From the NCBI RefSeq assembly GCF_012935695.1, contig NZ_CP052859.1, positions 1,901,001 through 1,965,000 of the forward strand: 64,000 bases of DNA, given 5' to 3'. The stretch is from Pseudomonas sp. ADAK18. Its GTDB lineage: Bacteria; Pseudomonadota; Gammaproteobacteria; Pseudomonadales; Pseudomonadaceae. Numbering within the stretch: the stretch's first letter is position 1; every line of letters begins with the position of its first letter. The notes under the pieces are model-generated. The model did no database searches and was not told where the DNA came from. It worked only from the letters and a program-made list of their open reading frames with translations. Both the position numbers and the translations under genes were made by a program. Below, piece by piece: positions 10,401 through 18,548 of the stretch.

Positions 10401-12276
10401 GTTCGGTAACGGCCTGTTGATGTCCGACAAGCTGCAACTGGTCGCAGCCTTCAACCACCTGCATATCTTCATCGATCCAAACCCGACGCCTGCCAACAGC
10501 TTCGTTGAACGCCAACGCCTGTTCGATTTGCCGCGTTCGGCCTGGACCGACTACGACACCAGCATCATGTCCGAAGGCGGCGGTATCTTCTCGCGTAGCG
10601 CGAAGAGCATTGCCATCTCGGCGCAGATGAAAGAGCGCTTCGATATCCAGGCCGACAAGCTGACCCCGACCGAACTGCTGAACGCCTTGCTCAAGGCACC
10701 GGTGGACCTGTTGTGGAACGGCGGTATCGGTACCTACGTCAAGGCCAGCACTGAAAGCCACGCCGATGTCGGCGACAAGGCCAACGACGCCCTGCGTGTC
10801 AACGGCAACGAGCTGCGCTGCAAGGTTGTGGGCGAGGGCGGTAACCTCGGCATGACCCAGCTGGGGCGTGTGGAATTCGGCCTCAATGGGGGCGGTTCCA
10901 ACACTGACTTCATCGACAACGCTGGTGGTGTGGACTGCTCCGACCACGAAGTGAACATCAAGATCCTGCTCAACGAAGTGGTGCAGGCTGGCGACATGAC
11001 CGACAAGCAACGTAACCAGTTGCTGGCGAGCATGACCGACGAAGTCGGCAGCCTGGTGTTGGGCAACAACTACAAGCAGACCCAGGCGTTGTCCCTGGCC
11101 GCCCGCAAAGCCTACGAGCGAGCAGCCGAGTACAAGCGCCTGATGAGCGACCTGGAAGGCCGGGGCAAGCTGGACCGCGCCATCGAGTACCTGCCTTCGG
11201 AAGAGCAGCTCAATGAGCGTGCTGCCACCGGCAAGGGCCTGACCCGTCCGGAGCTGTCGGTGTTGATCTCCTACAGCAAGATCGACCTCAAGGAAGCACT
11301 GCTCAAATCCCTGGTACCGGATGATGCCTACCTGACCCGTGACATGGAAACCGCGTTCCCGCCGACCCTGGTGGCCAAGTTTTCCGAAGCCATGCGTCGC
11401 CATCGTCTGAAGCGCGAGATCGTCAGCACCCAGATCGCTAACGATCTGGTCAACCACATGGGCATCACCTTCGTTCAACGGCTCAAAGAGTCCACCGGCA
11501 TGAGCCCGGCGAACGTGGCCGGCGCTTACGTGATCGTGCGTGACATCTTCCATCTCCCGCACTGGTTCCGCCAGATCGAAGCCCTGGATCACCAGGTCTC
11601 CGCGCAAGTGCAACTGGAACTGATGGATGAGCTGATGCGCCTGGGCCGTCGTGCCACGCGTTGGTTCCTGCGCAGCCGTCGTAACGAGCAAGATGCTGCT
11701 CGCGACGTCGCACACTTCGGCCCGCATCTGGCCGCGTTGGGTCTCAAGCTTGACGAGCTGCTGGAAGGCCCGACCCGTGAAGGCTGGCAGAACCGTTACC
11801 AGGCGTATGTCGAAGCCGGTGTGCCTGAGTTGTTGGCGCGCATGGTTGCAGGCACTACCCACCTGTACACCCTGTTGCCGATCATCGAAGCCGCTGACGT
11901 GACGGGTCAGAGTGCCGCTGATGTAGCGAAGGCTTACTTCGCCGTCGGCAGCGCCCTGGACTTGCCGTGGTACCTGCAGCAGATCAGCGATCTGCCGGTG
12001 GGCAACAACTGGCAGGCCCAGGCCCGCGAAGCCTTCCGCGACGACGTGGACTGGCAGCAACGGGCGATCACCATCAAGGTTCTGCAATTGGCCGATGCGC
12101 CTGCAGACATGGAAGCCCGCGTGGCCCTGTGGCTGGAGCAGAACCTGGACATGGTCGAGCGCTGGCGCGCGATGATGGTGGAGATTCGTGCTGCGGTCGG
12201 CACGGACTACGCCATGTATGCGGTGGCCAACCGTGAACTGCTGGACCTGGCGTTGAGCGGTCAGTCGGTGCTGTAA
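7417..12276 (+). CDS. gdhB: NAD-dependent glutamate dehydrogenase, large (about 180 kDa) type
   Basis: A 1,619-residue enzyme that deaminates glutamate to 2-oxoglutarate with NAD, used for growth on amino acids such as arginine and glutamate. Length and sequence fit the large GDH-180 class known from Pseudomonas (1,620 residues in P. aeruginosa). An N-terminal ACT-like regulatory half precedes the catalytic region: GNVARGGLRWSDREEDFRTE near residue 809, the Lys/Gly-rich GAKGGF near 850, a Rossmann element GVGDMAGDVFGNG near 986, and NTDFIDNAGGVDCSDHEVNI near 1161-1180. It is a single-gene unit followed by a strong terminator. In P. aeruginosa the homologue is induced by arginine and is allosteric; this cannot be seen from sequence. 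Confidence 0.96.
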   Translation: MAFFTAASKADFQHQLQAALAQHISEQALPQVALFAEQFFGIISLDELTQRRLSDLAGCTLSAWRLLERFDHNQPQVRVYNPDYERHGWQSTHTAVEVLHHDLPFLVDSVRTELNRRGYSIHTLQTTVLSVRRGKKGELLEILPKGTQGDDIQQESLMYLEIDRCANAAELNVLSKELEQVLGEVRVAVADFEPMKAKVQDLLAGIDASQFSIDGEEKAEIKSFLEWLVGNHFTFLGYEEFVVRDEQDGGHIEYDANSFLGLTKLLRAGLTFEDLRIEDYAVNYLREPTVLSFAKAAHPSRVHRPAYPDYVSIRQIDADGKVIKECRFMGLYTSSVYGESVRVIPYIRRKVAEIERRSGFQAKAHLGKELAQVVEVLPRDDLFQTPVDELFSTVMSIVQIQERNKIRVFLRKDPYGRFCYCLAYVPRDIYSTEVRQKIQQVLMDRLKASDCEFWTFFSESVLARVQLILRVDPKNRLDIDPLLLEKEVVQACRSWQDDYASLVVESFGEAHGTNVLADFPKGFPAGYRERFAAHSAVVDMQHLLNLTEAKPLVMSFYQPLGHVTGQQELHCKLYHADTPLALSDVLPILENLGLRVLGEFPYRLRHSNGREFWIHDFAFTAAEGLNLDIQQLNDTLQDAFVHIVNGDAENDAFNRLVLTAGLPWRDVALLRAYARYLKQIRLGFDLGYIASTLNNHTDIARELTRLFKTRFYLARKLTAEDLEDKQQRLEQAILTALDDVQVLNEDRILRRYLDLIKATLRTNFYQADANGQNKSYFSFKFNPHAIPELPKPVPKFEIFVYSPRVEGVHLRFGNVARGGLRWSDREEDFRTEVLGLVKAQQVKNSVIVPVGAKGGFLPRRLPLGGSRDEIAAEGIACYRIFISGLLDITDNLKDGALVPPLNVVRHDDDDPYLVVAADKGTATFSDIANGIAIDYGFWLGDAFASGGSAGYDHKKMGITAKGAWVGVQRHFRERDINVQEDSITVVGVGDMAGDVFGNGLLMSDKLQLVAAFNHLHIFIDPNPTPANSFVERQRLFDLPRSAWTDYDTSIMSEGGGIFSRSAKSIAISAQMKERFDIQADKLTPTELLNALLKAPVDLLWNGGIGTYVKASTESHADVGDKANDALRVNGNELRCKVVGEGGNLGMTQLGRVEFGLNGGGSNTDFIDNAGGVDCSDHEVNIKILLNEVVQAGDMTDKQRNQLLASMTDEVGSLVLGNNYKQTQALSLAARKAYERAAEYKRLMSDLEGRGKLDRAIEYLPSEEQLNERAATGKGLTRPELSVLISYSKIDLKEALLKSLVPDDAYLTRDMETAFPPTLVAKFSEAMRRHRLKREIVSTQIANDLVNHMGITFVQRLKESTGMSPANVAGAYVIVRDIFHLPHWFRQIEALDHQVSAQVQLELMDELMRLGRRATRWFLRSRRNEQDAARDVAHFGPHLAALGLKLDELLEGPTREGWQNRYQAYVEAGVPELLARMVAGTTHLYTLLPIIEAADVTGQSAADVAKAYFAVGSALDLPWYLQQISDLPVGNNWQAQAREAFRDDVDWQQRAITIKVLQLADAPADMEARVALWLEQNLDMVERWRAMMVEIRAAVGTDYAMYAVANRELLDLALSGQSVL

Positions 12277-12300
12277 CAGCCTTGATTGAGCGTTAAAACA

Positions 12301-12332
12301 AAAGCCCCGTATCGCGAGATACGGGGCTTTTT
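12301..12332 (+). terminator. Rho-independent terminator of gdhB
   Basis: A 13-base-pair perfect stem (AAAGCCCCGTATC with GATACGGGGCTTT) closed by a GCGA loop and followed by further T residues, 24 bases after the gdhB stop. Confidence 0.95.
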
Positions 12333-12368
12333 GTTGGTGCGCGGTTTATCAAGCGACAAAGATCAAAT

Positions 12369-12455
12369 GTGGGAGCTGGCTTGCCTGCGATAGCGGTGTG
12401 CCAGTGAATAGCTAATTGGCTGATCCACCACTATCGCAGGCAAGCCAGCTCCCAC
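12369..12455. repeat. REP pair, family B (GTGGGAGCTGGCTTGCCTGCGATAG)
   Basis: Two inverted REP units, each GTGGGAGCTGGCTTGCCTGC plus GATAG, face each other with a short spacer. They lie between the convergent gdhB and GntR genes, behind the gdhB terminator. Confidence 0.92.
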
Positions 12456-12460
12456 AGGGT

Positions 12461-13156
12461 TCAGTGGTGATTCAGTAATTTGGCCTCCAGATGATCCAGA
12501 TGCTGGGTCATCAACGTCACGGCGGTATCTGCATCCCCACGCTCCACTGCCTCCACAATCGCCATATGCTCCTGCCACGCACAATACGTGCAGGCCTTCG
12601 CCTCAAATTGTGCGATCACCAGTGATGTTAGCGGCACCAGGCTATTGAGAAACTGCGCCAGCGGCGCGTTGCCTGCAATGGCAGCCAGTTGCAGGTGAAA
12701 CTCCCCGGACAGTCGAATCGCCGGCCCGCGCTGATCCCGCTCGATGCATTCGCGCTCCCGGGCAATCAACTCGCGTAGCTGGCGCACCTGTGCGGGCTTT
12801 GCCTGGGCGCAGGCCAGTTGCACCACGGTGACTTCGGTCAAGCGCCGCGCTTCAAGAATCTGCCGCGCCTGCTGCGCATCCGGCGCCGCCACCTGGGCGC
12901 GGTGATTGGGACGCAGGATGATCACCTGTTGATGGGACAACCGCGCCAGCACTCGACGAATCACGCTGCGGCTGACGCCAAAACTCTGCCCCAGGCTTTC
13001 CTCGGTAAAGCGGCTGGCCGGGGCAATCCGTTGTTCGAGAATGGCATCGAACAGCCGTGGGTAAATGTCGTCCACCGAGGGTTTTTTACCGGCCACCAGG
13101 CGCATGGCGGGCAGGGCGGTGACGACGGCGTAGCGTTGCAGAGCGTGAGCGGTCAT
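12461..13156 (-). CDS. GntR-family transcriptional regulator (FCD type)
   Basis: A 231-residue regulator. The winged helix-turn-helix is at about residues 30-95 (ESLGQSFGVSRSVIRRVLAR) and the C-terminal ligand-binding all-helical FCD domain carries the usual metal-binding style residues (EFHLQLAAIAGN, then a late EHMAIVEAVERGD). The chosen ATG has GGAG seven bases upstream. It lies 17 bases after the other GntR gene and both probably share a transcript. The ligand is not evident; relatives control purine, carboxylate or amino-acid use. Confidence 0.88.
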   Translation of the reverse strand: MTAHALQRYAVVTALPAMRLVAGKKPSVDDIYPRLFDAILEQRIAPASRFTEESLGQSFGVSRSVIRRVLARLSHQQVIILRPNHRAQVAAPDAQQARQILEARRLTEVTVVQLACAQAKPAQVRQLRELIARERECIERDQRGPAIRLSGEFHLQLAAIAGNAPLAQFLNSLVPLTSLVIAQFEAKACTYCAWQEHMAIVEAVERGDADTAVTLMTQHLDHLEAKLLNHH

Positions 13157-13173
13157 GGCCGGTCTCCAAAAAA

Positions 13174-13878
13174 TCAGCTGCCCAGATGGTCGTCCGGGAT
13201 GTTCAGGGCAATGCCCATGCGCAAGCCTTCCTGAAGGATATGCCGGCGCATTTCTGCGCTGGCCAAGGCGCTGTTCTTGTTGCGGATGGCGCGCACCACG
13301 GCGTCGTTTTCCTGCAGGCGCTCCGCCAGGTGCTCGGGGGAGTTGCGCAACACCTGGGCGCTTTGCTTGAGAGCGTTGCTGGTCTGTTGCACCACGTTCT
13401 GGAAGATCGGGTTGGAGGTCAGGGCAAACAGCTCTTCGTGGAAGGCGATGTAGGCGTTCATCCCGGCTTCGCTGTCGTTGGCGTCGAGCGCTTCGCGCAT
13501 GTCCATCAGGGTCAGGCGCAACTGACCGACTTCCTTGCTACTGATGGATTGAGCTACCAGGCCAACGATGAATGGCTCCAGGGTGTAGCGCAGTTGCAGG
13601 ATATCTTCGAGGCTGGCGTCGGCCACGGTACTGTCCTGAGACTGAGGCTCACTCAGCGTGGCTTCGAGTACAACCACACCCTTGCCTGGCATGGAACGCA
13701 CCAGGCCCAGGGTTTCGAGGACGATGACGGCTTCGCGCAGGCTCGGGCGGCTGATGCCCAGTTGCTCGGCCAGTTCGCGCTGGCCGGGCAGCATCTCGCC
13801 GCGCCGCCATTGCCCCTTTGCCAAGGCAGCGCGCAGTTTTTCTACCACTGAATTGACGACGGTTGAGGTGGTGATCAC
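13174..13878 (-). CDS. GntR-family regulator, FadR/FCD subfamily, linked to DctA-type carrier
   Basis: A 234-residue regulator that appears to begin with GTG, preceded by AAGGAG at ideal spacing. The N-terminal winged helix has RELAEQLGISRPSLREAVIV (about residues 34-53) and an effector domain follows (about 85-225). It is encoded behind the DctA-like transporter on the same strand, separated by a REP pair. FadR-subfamily operators have the form TNGTNNNACNA, and matching palindromes lie in the dctA-like promoter (15388-15407 and 15475-15491), so this protein is the natural candidate repressor of that carrier. This link is inferred. Confidence 0.88.
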   Translation of the reverse strand: MITTSTVVNSVVEKLRAALAKGQWRRGEMLPGQRELAEQLGISRPSLREAVIVLETLGLVRSMPGKGVVVLEATLSEPQSQDSTVADASLEDILQLRYTLEPFIVGLVAQSISSKEVGQLRLTLMDMREALDANDSEAGMNAYIAFHEELFALTSNPIFQNVVQQTSNALKQSAQVLRNSPEHLAERLQENDAVVRAIRNKNSALASAEMRRHILQEGLRMGIALNIPDDHLGS

Positions 13879-13909
13879 GTCGCAGGCTCCTTGAATATAA
13901 GTAACCCCT

Positions 13910-14011
13910 CTGTAGGAGCGAGCTTGCTCGCGAAAAACTTCAAGGCACCGCGTGCATCCAGACTGCCCGGGTTATCGTTGACGATCTTCGCGAGCAAGCT
14001 CGCTCCTACAG
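13910..14011. repeat. REP pair, family B (CTGTAGGAGCGAGCTTGCTCGCGAA)
   Basis: Perfect facing copies of CTGTAGGAGCGAGCTTGCTC plus GCGAA, about 50 bases apart, between the DctA-like gene and the downstream GntR gene. It could act as a processing or attenuation point between the two. Confidence 0.93.
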
Positions 14012-14027
14012 GGGAAGGTAGCGTTTT

Positions 14028-15338
14028 TTAGAACTCTTGATGGGCTGGCAACACCGGCTTCTTCGCCTGGAACGCATACCCTTGGTGCCCATCCAACACC
14101 TTGTTCGCTCTCTGGATATCAATGTCCTTTTCCCAGCGCGCAATGGCCACCGTGGCGACGCAGTTACCGATCAGGTTGGTCAGCGCCCGGCCAATCCCCA
14201 TGAACCAGTCCACCGCCAATACCAGCACCAGACCCACCACCGGAATCGCCGGGATCGCTGTGAGCGTGGCCGCCAGAATCACCAGTGCCGAGCCCGGAAT
14301 CCCGTGAGCACCCTTGGAGGTAATCAACGACACCAGCAAGATGGTCAGCAGGTCGGTCATCGACAGCGGTGTACCTGTGGCGTTGGCGATAAACACGATG
14401 GCCAGGGTCAGGTAGATCGAAAAACCATCGAGGTTGAACGAGTAGCCTGTGGGAATCACCAGGCCGACGGTGGAACTGCCAATGCCCAGGTGCTCCAGTT
14501 TACGCATGATCTGTGGCAGCACGGCATCGGAGGAGGCGGTACCCAGGACGATCAGCAGTTCCTCGCGCAGGTACTTGAGGAACGGCAGCATGCGCAGGCC
14601 CGACAGGCGCATCACCAGGCCGAGGATCAGCGCGACGAAGATGAAGCAGGTCAGGTAGAACAGGCCTACCAGGCTGCCCAGGTGTTGCAGGGAGTCGAGG
14701 CCGTACTGGCTGGTGGTGAAGGCGATGGCGCCGAATACACCGATAGGCGCCAGGCGCACGATCATGCCCATGATGCGGAAGATCACGTGGCTCAGTTCAT
14801 TGATCAGCCGCGAGATACCAGAAGCCGCTTCGCCCACCAGGTTCAAGGCGCTGCCGAACAGCACTGAGAACAGCAGCACTTGCAGCACGTTGTTCTCGGC
14901 GAAAGCACCAATCACCGAATTGGGGATCAGCTCCATCAGGAACTGGCTGGTGCCCTTGATGTGCTGACCACGGTCGGCCAGTTCATTGAGACCGGCGGAA
15001 GACAGCTGTTCCAGGTGGATATTGGCGCCGGTGCCGATGCCGCTGCTGAAAGCCATGATCAAGCCGATTATCAGCGCGATCGTGGTCAGCACTTCAAAGT
15101 AGATCACCGACTTGAGGCCGATACGCCCGACTTTCTTCAAGTCGCCGGCACCGGAAATGCCGCTGACCACCACGCAGAACACGATCAGGCCAATCAGCAT
15201 TTTGATCAGCTTGATAAAGCCGTCACCGAGGGGTTTGAGTTGCGAAGAGAATTCGGGAAGAGCCAGGCCGCAAATTACCCCGAGGATCAGGCCAATCACG
15301 ACTTGCAGGAAAATCGAACGCGAGCACCATCTGAGCAT
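14028..15338 (-). CDS. Dicarboxylate/amino acid:cation symporter, DctA family
   Basis: A 436-residue inner-membrane carrier of the DAACS family with about eight membrane helices and the re-entrant loops of this fold. Family signatures are seen: LLIVLGTASSDAVLPQIM, GYSFNLDGFSIYLTL (substrate and cation site) and SKGAHGIPGSALVILAATL. It resembles DctA over its whole length but has the SSD and GIPG variants instead of SSE and GVTG, so it is probably a paralogue whose substrate may not be succinate or fumarate. A strong promoter and GntR-type palindromes precede it. A GntR gene follows, so induction by its substrate is likely. Confidence 0.9.
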   Translation of the reverse strand: MLRWCSRSIFLQVVIGLILGVICGLALPEFSSQLKPLGDGFIKLIKMLIGLIVFCVVVSGISGAGDLKKVGRIGLKSVIYFEVLTTIALIIGLIMAFSSGIGTGANIHLEQLSSAGLNELADRGQHIKGTSQFLMELIPNSVIGAFAENNVLQVLLFSVLFGSALNLVGEAASGISRLINELSHVIFRIMGMIVRLAPIGVFGAIAFTTSQYGLDSLQHLGSLVGLFYLTCFIFVALILGLVMRLSGLRMLPFLKYLREELLIVLGTASSDAVLPQIMRKLEHLGIGSSTVGLVIPTGYSFNLDGFSIYLTLAIVFIANATGTPLSMTDLLTILLVSLITSKGAHGIPGSALVILAATLTAIPAIPVVGLVLVLAVDWFMGIGRALTNLIGNCVATVAIARWEKDIDIQRANKVLDGHQGYAFQAKKPVLPAHQEF

Positions 15339-15387
15339 GGGAAGGATCTCTATTCGGTGCCCTGGTGGTTCCAGGGCTTAATTGTTG

Positions 15388-15407
15388 TGGTCTTACCGGT
15401 AAGTCCA
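15388..15407. promoter_or_regulatory. Candidate GntR operator 1 (downstream of promoter)
   Basis: The 20-base sequence TGGTCTTACCGGTAAGTCCA is a near-perfect palindrome with the core CTTACCGGTAAG and fits TNGTNNNACNN of the FadR subfamily. It sits just downstream of the predicted start of transcription, where a bound repressor would block. Confidence 0.55.
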
Positions 15408-15410
15408 GTG

Positions 15411-15447
15411 CGGGGCCAGTCTACGCAGGGTCTTTTTCAAATCTCAA
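15411..15447 (-). promoter_or_regulatory. Sigma-70 promoter of the DctA-like gene
   Basis: On the minus strand TTGAGA (15442-15447) and TAGACT (15418-15423) are separated by 18 bases. Transcription would start near 15411, just upstream of a palindromic operator. Confidence 0.6.
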
Positions 15448-15474
15448 GTAAATAATTGGCGGTTGGTAGGCCCC

Positions 15475-15491
15475 GGTCTGACCAGTTGGTC
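15475..15491. promoter_or_regulatory. Candidate GntR operator 2 (upstream of promoter)
   Basis: GGTCTGACCAGTTGGTC contains the perfect palindrome GGTC-T-GACC and a second overlapping half TTGGTC. It lies upstream of the -35 element of the DctA-like gene, in the region shared with the divergent tag gene. Confidence 0.45.
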
Positions 15492-15571
15492 GGTAAGGGT
15501 GATGCTTGAGCGGTTGGCGGCGTGCAAAGTTTTTTCGCTTATCATCCGGCGCTTGGCCAGAAAGGTGAGCT

Positions 15572-16198
15572 ATGGATATTCCAGGACTGACAACGCACGA
15601 AGGCACCACCCACTGCGCATGGCGCACGTCGGCACCTGAGTACCGCGATTACCACGATCACGAATGGGGCGTGCCGGTCGCCGACGACATTCAATTGTTC
15701 GAGAAGATCTGCCTGGAAGGTTTCCAGGCGGGCATGGCGTGGATCACCATCCTGCGCAAGCGGGAGAATTTTCGGCGGGCGTTCGAGGGCTTTGATTATC
15801 AACGGGTGGCGCAGTACACCGATGAAGATGTCCTGCGGCTGATGGCGAACCCCGGCATCGTGCGTAATCGGGCCAAGATTGTATCGGTGATCAACAATGC
15901 GCGGCGGGCGTGTGAGCTGGTGGAGGAGGTCGGTTCGCTGGCGGCCTGGATGTGGTCGTTCGAGCCTGGCGCCGATGAGCGTCCGGCGGTGGTCGACCTG
16001 GCCTACTTGACGGCCAACCCGACGTCGAAGGCGTCGATACGCTTATCCAAGGCCTTGAAGAAACGGGGCTGGAGCTTTGTTGGACCGACCACAATGTATG
16101 CCTTGATGCAGGCGATGGGCATGGTCAACGACCATCTGGAAGGCTGTATCTGCCGACAGCAAATCGACGCGCAGCGCCGGCAGTTCAAGCGTCCCTAA
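15572..16198 (+). CDS. tag: DNA-3-methyladenine glycosylase I
   Basis: A 208-residue base-excision repair enzyme that removes 3-methyladenine from alkylated DNA. The family zinc site is visible: a Cys in THCAW (near residue 15), a His in YHDHEWGVP, and the C-terminal HLEGCICR motif. The catalytic pocket segment FEKICLEGFQAGMAWITILR is intact. It is divergent from the DctA-like gene and probably transcribed alone. Confidence 0.94.
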   Translation: MDIPGLTTHEGTTHCAWRTSAPEYRDYHDHEWGVPVADDIQLFEKICLEGFQAGMAWITILRKRENFRRAFEGFDYQRVAQYTDEDVLRLMANPGIVRNRAKIVSVINNARRACELVEEVGSLAAWMWSFEPGADERPAVVDLAYLTANPTSKASIRLSKALKKRGWSFVGPTTMYALMQAMGMVNDHLEGCICRQQIDAQRRQFKRP

Positions 16199-16203
16199 TG
16201 CCA

Positions 16204-16456
16204 CCCTTTTCAAGGTCTTTGAAAAACCAGTCGCATCAGGCTGGGGATGAAGATCTAACCGGCGACGTGAAACCCTGGTGGGAGCTGTCGAGCCCCAGCG
16301 AGGCTGCGATAGCGGTGGGTCCGCCAACATCGATGCTGGCAGTGCCGACGCTATCGCAGCCTCGCTAAAGCTCGACAACTCCCACAGTTGATCTTCACTG
16401 CCCGAAACTGGGTATTTCAACCGTATTTGGCTGCGTTCTCAAAGACCTTGAAAGGG
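16204..16456. repeat. Composite repeat: outer inverted repeat E around a family D inverted repeat
   Basis: The outer arms are CCCTTTTCAAGGTCTTTGA (16204-16222) and TCAAAGACCTTGAAAGGG (16439-16456). Between them lies an inner inverted repeat at 16278-16385 (GTGGGAGCTGTCGAGCCCCA facing TCGACAACTCCCAC, with GAGGCTGCGATAGCGG on each inner side). A second element with the same outer arms but a different core is at 38011-38262. Confidence 0.85.
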
Positions 16457-16463
16457 CTGGCGC

Positions 16464-16865
16464 TTAATGCGCCAGAGGTGTCAGCACGTCGGCCTTGTCA
16501 TCCATCACCATGACCACCAGCAGCTTGGCCGGTTTGGTCTGGCTGGCATTGCTGGACTCAAAGTGTCGGGAGCCCGCAGGTTCATAGAATGACTGGCCCA
16601 CCTTGTAGGTAATCGCCTTTTCATCGTTGACCCGCGAGGTGATCTCGCCTTCCAGCACGTAAGCCACGGCGGTGCCGGTGTGGCTATGGGGCGCGGTGGC
16701 CTGGCCAGGCGCGTAGTCCACGGTGAGCATGATGGTTTTCTTGCCGGGAACGCTGGTCAGGGCATGCTCCTGCAGCACGTTGATTTTTTCCTGGTTGTAG
16801 ACCGGGTCGTGGGCAAGGGCGCTGAACGAGGCCAGCAGAAGGGCGGTGCCGAGCAGTACTTTCAT
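16464..16865 (-). CDS. Exported cupin-domain protein
   Basis: A 133-residue protein with a signal peptide (MKVLLGTALLLASFSALA) and a single cupin domain. Metal ligands are recognisable in APHSHTGTAVAYVLEGEI and SRHFES (His-x-His, Glu, His). The mature protein would be a small periplasmic beta-barrel. Substrate is unknown. It is separated from the upstream MocR gene by 84 bases, and its stop lies next to the composite repeat. Confidence 0.87.
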   Translation of the reverse strand: MKVLLGTALLLASFSALAHDPVYNQEKINVLQEHALTSVPGKKTIMLTVDYAPGQATAPHSHTGTAVAYVLEGEITSRVNDEKAITYKVGQSFYEPAGSRHFESSNASQTKPAKLLVVMVMDDKADVLTPLAH

Positions 16866-16949
16866 GGCGATGCTTCCGAGTAGTTCTAGACCCTTTTACC
16901 TTAAGCCCCGGACGTTGCTCGACCAATAGCCAATCCGGCGCAAATACCC

Positions 16950-18383
16950 TCAGCCAATCTGCTGCAGGATGTCCCGCACGTTGTCCAGGGCCGGGTCGAT
17001 GTCCAGGGTTTCAATGGCGCCGAAGCCAATCATCAAGCCTTCGCGTACCGGTGTTTCGTGGAAGAACACGTTCAGCGGATACAGCCCCACCTCGACCTTG
17101 CGCGCCAACTCTATGAGCAACGGGATATTCACGGGTACCTTGCACAGCGCAGCCATATGGAAGCCGGCCACGGTGGGCACGGCTTCGAGCCAGGGCGACA
17201 AGTCCCCGGCCAGGCGGGCGAGAATGCGCTCCCGGCGCCCGGCGTATACCGTGTGGCAGCGCCGTATGTGCTTGAGCAAGTACCCTTCGCTGATGAACTT
17301 GGCCAGCGCCCATTGCGGCAGGGTAGAGCTGTGCTGGTCGCTCAGTTGCTTGGCCTTGACGACTGCTCCGAATAGAGCTGGCGGCAGTACCGCGTAGCCC
17401 AGGCGCAACTCGGGCAGCAAGGTTTTCGAGAAGGTTCCGACGTAAGTCACTACGCCGCGGGTGTCCATGCTTTGCAGGGAGTCGGTGGGACGACCTTCAT
17501 AGCGGAACTCGCTGTCGTAGTCGTCCTCGATCACGATCGCGCCCAGTTCGAATGCCCGTGCCAGCAGGGCTTCCCTGCGCGGTGGGCTCATGGGCATACC
17601 GAGGGGGAACTGGTGGGAGGGCGTCACGTAGATCAGTCGTGTACCGTCGGGAATCAAGTCGACCTGGATGCCTTGATCGTCTACCGGAACGCCCACCACG
17701 GTCGCACCCACGGCATTGAACATCAGCCGCGCCGGGGTATAGCCGGGGTCTTCCATGGCGACGATGGTGCCCGGTTCCAGTACCACGCGGGCGATCAGAT
17801 CCAGGGCTTGCTGGGCGCCATTGGTGACCACGATGTCCTCGTCCCGGCATTTGACCCCGCGGGAAAACGCGATGTGCCCGGCGATGGCACTGCGCAAGGC
17901 CGGCAAGCCTTCGGGTTGGCTGTAGAAACCACTGTTCTGGGCGATGCGGCGCAACGCATCCTGGGTGCAGCGGCGCCATTCGTCTTGGGGGAACTGGTTG
18001 CGGGTGGTGGCGCCGCCAATAAAGTCCCAGCGTGGGCTGGTGTCTCGGCTGGGGTGACCCATGGGTGAAGGCAAGGCTTGCCATTTGGCCAACGTGTCGG
18101 CGCAGGCGAGGTCAGTTGCACGTTGCAAGCGTTCGGAGCGCGGGCTCCAGGCATTGACGAAGGTTCCCCGGCCGATCTTTCCGATCAGCAAACCTTCGTA
18201 GGTCAGCAGTGCGTAGGTATCGGACACGGTCTTGCGCGACACGCCCAATTGCTCGGCCAGCAGGCGGCTGGGCGGCAGTTGGGCTCCCGCAGCCAGGCGT
18301 CCGGACTCCATGGCCTCGCGTAGTTGCCGGTACAGCTGCTCGGCCAGGTCTTTGCGTCCGTTGATGACGACATGCAGTTCCAT
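16950..18383 (-). CDS. MocR-family regulator (GntR helix-turn-helix fused to aminotransferase fold, PdxR-like)
   Basis: A 477-residue chimera. A GntR winged helix (about residues 10-75, with LAEQLGVSRKTVSDTYALL) is joined to a fold-type I aminotransferase domain (about 120-470), including EDDYDSEFRY and the PLP lysine in VGTFSKTLLPELRLGY. Regulators of this design sense pyridoxal phosphate or amino-group compounds. It is divergent from an AhpD-like gene, and a 34-base palindrome lies between them, so it probably controls that gene and itself. The PdxR name is not certain because no pdxST genes are adjacent. Confidence 0.9.
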   Translation of the reverse strand: MELHVVINGRKDLAEQLYRQLREAMESGRLAAGAQLPPSRLLAEQLGVSRKTVSDTYALLTYEGLLIGKIGRGTFVNAWSPRSERLQRATDLACADTLAKWQALPSPMGHPSRDTSPRWDFIGGATTRNQFPQDEWRRCTQDALRRIAQNSGFYSQPEGLPALRSAIAGHIAFSRGVKCRDEDIVVTNGAQQALDLIARVVLEPGTIVAMEDPGYTPARLMFNAVGATVVGVPVDDQGIQVDLIPDGTRLIYVTPSHQFPLGMPMSPPRREALLARAFELGAIVIEDDYDSEFRYEGRPTDSLQSMDTRGVVTYVGTFSKTLLPELRLGYAVLPPALFGAVVKAKQLSDQHSSTLPQWALAKFISEGYLLKHIRRCHTVYAGRRERILARLAGDLSPWLEAVPTVAGFHMAALCKVPVNIPLLIELARKVEVGLYPLNVFFHETPVREGLMIGFGAIETLDIDPALDNVRDILQQIG

Positions 18384-18416
18384 TTTTTATCCTGAGGCGA
18401 TCAATCCTCGGAAAGA

Positions 18417-18450
18417 TTACCCGTAACCGACCAGTGACGGTATCGGGTAA
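18417..18450. promoter_or_regulatory. 34-base palindrome, candidate MocR operator
   Basis: Arms TTACCCG and CGGGTAA bracket inner arms ACCG and CGGT, so the whole 34 bases read as an interrupted palindrome. It lies between the divergent MocR and AhpD-like genes, 34 bases upstream of the MocR start. Confidence 0.5.
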
Positions 18451-18548
18451 ATGGTCTGTGCATAAAGCCGCACTTTGGCTATAGGGCGGATGCAACGGGT
18501 CGTTTAGGCTGGGCAGTCATTGCATTTGCCCACAGAGAGGCCACACCG

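Noticed and set aside
8212-12087. A very long open frame antisense to gdhB
   Set aside because: It is a mirror of the GC-rich gdhB codon pattern, lacks any recognisable domain, and gdhB itself is a full-length family member.
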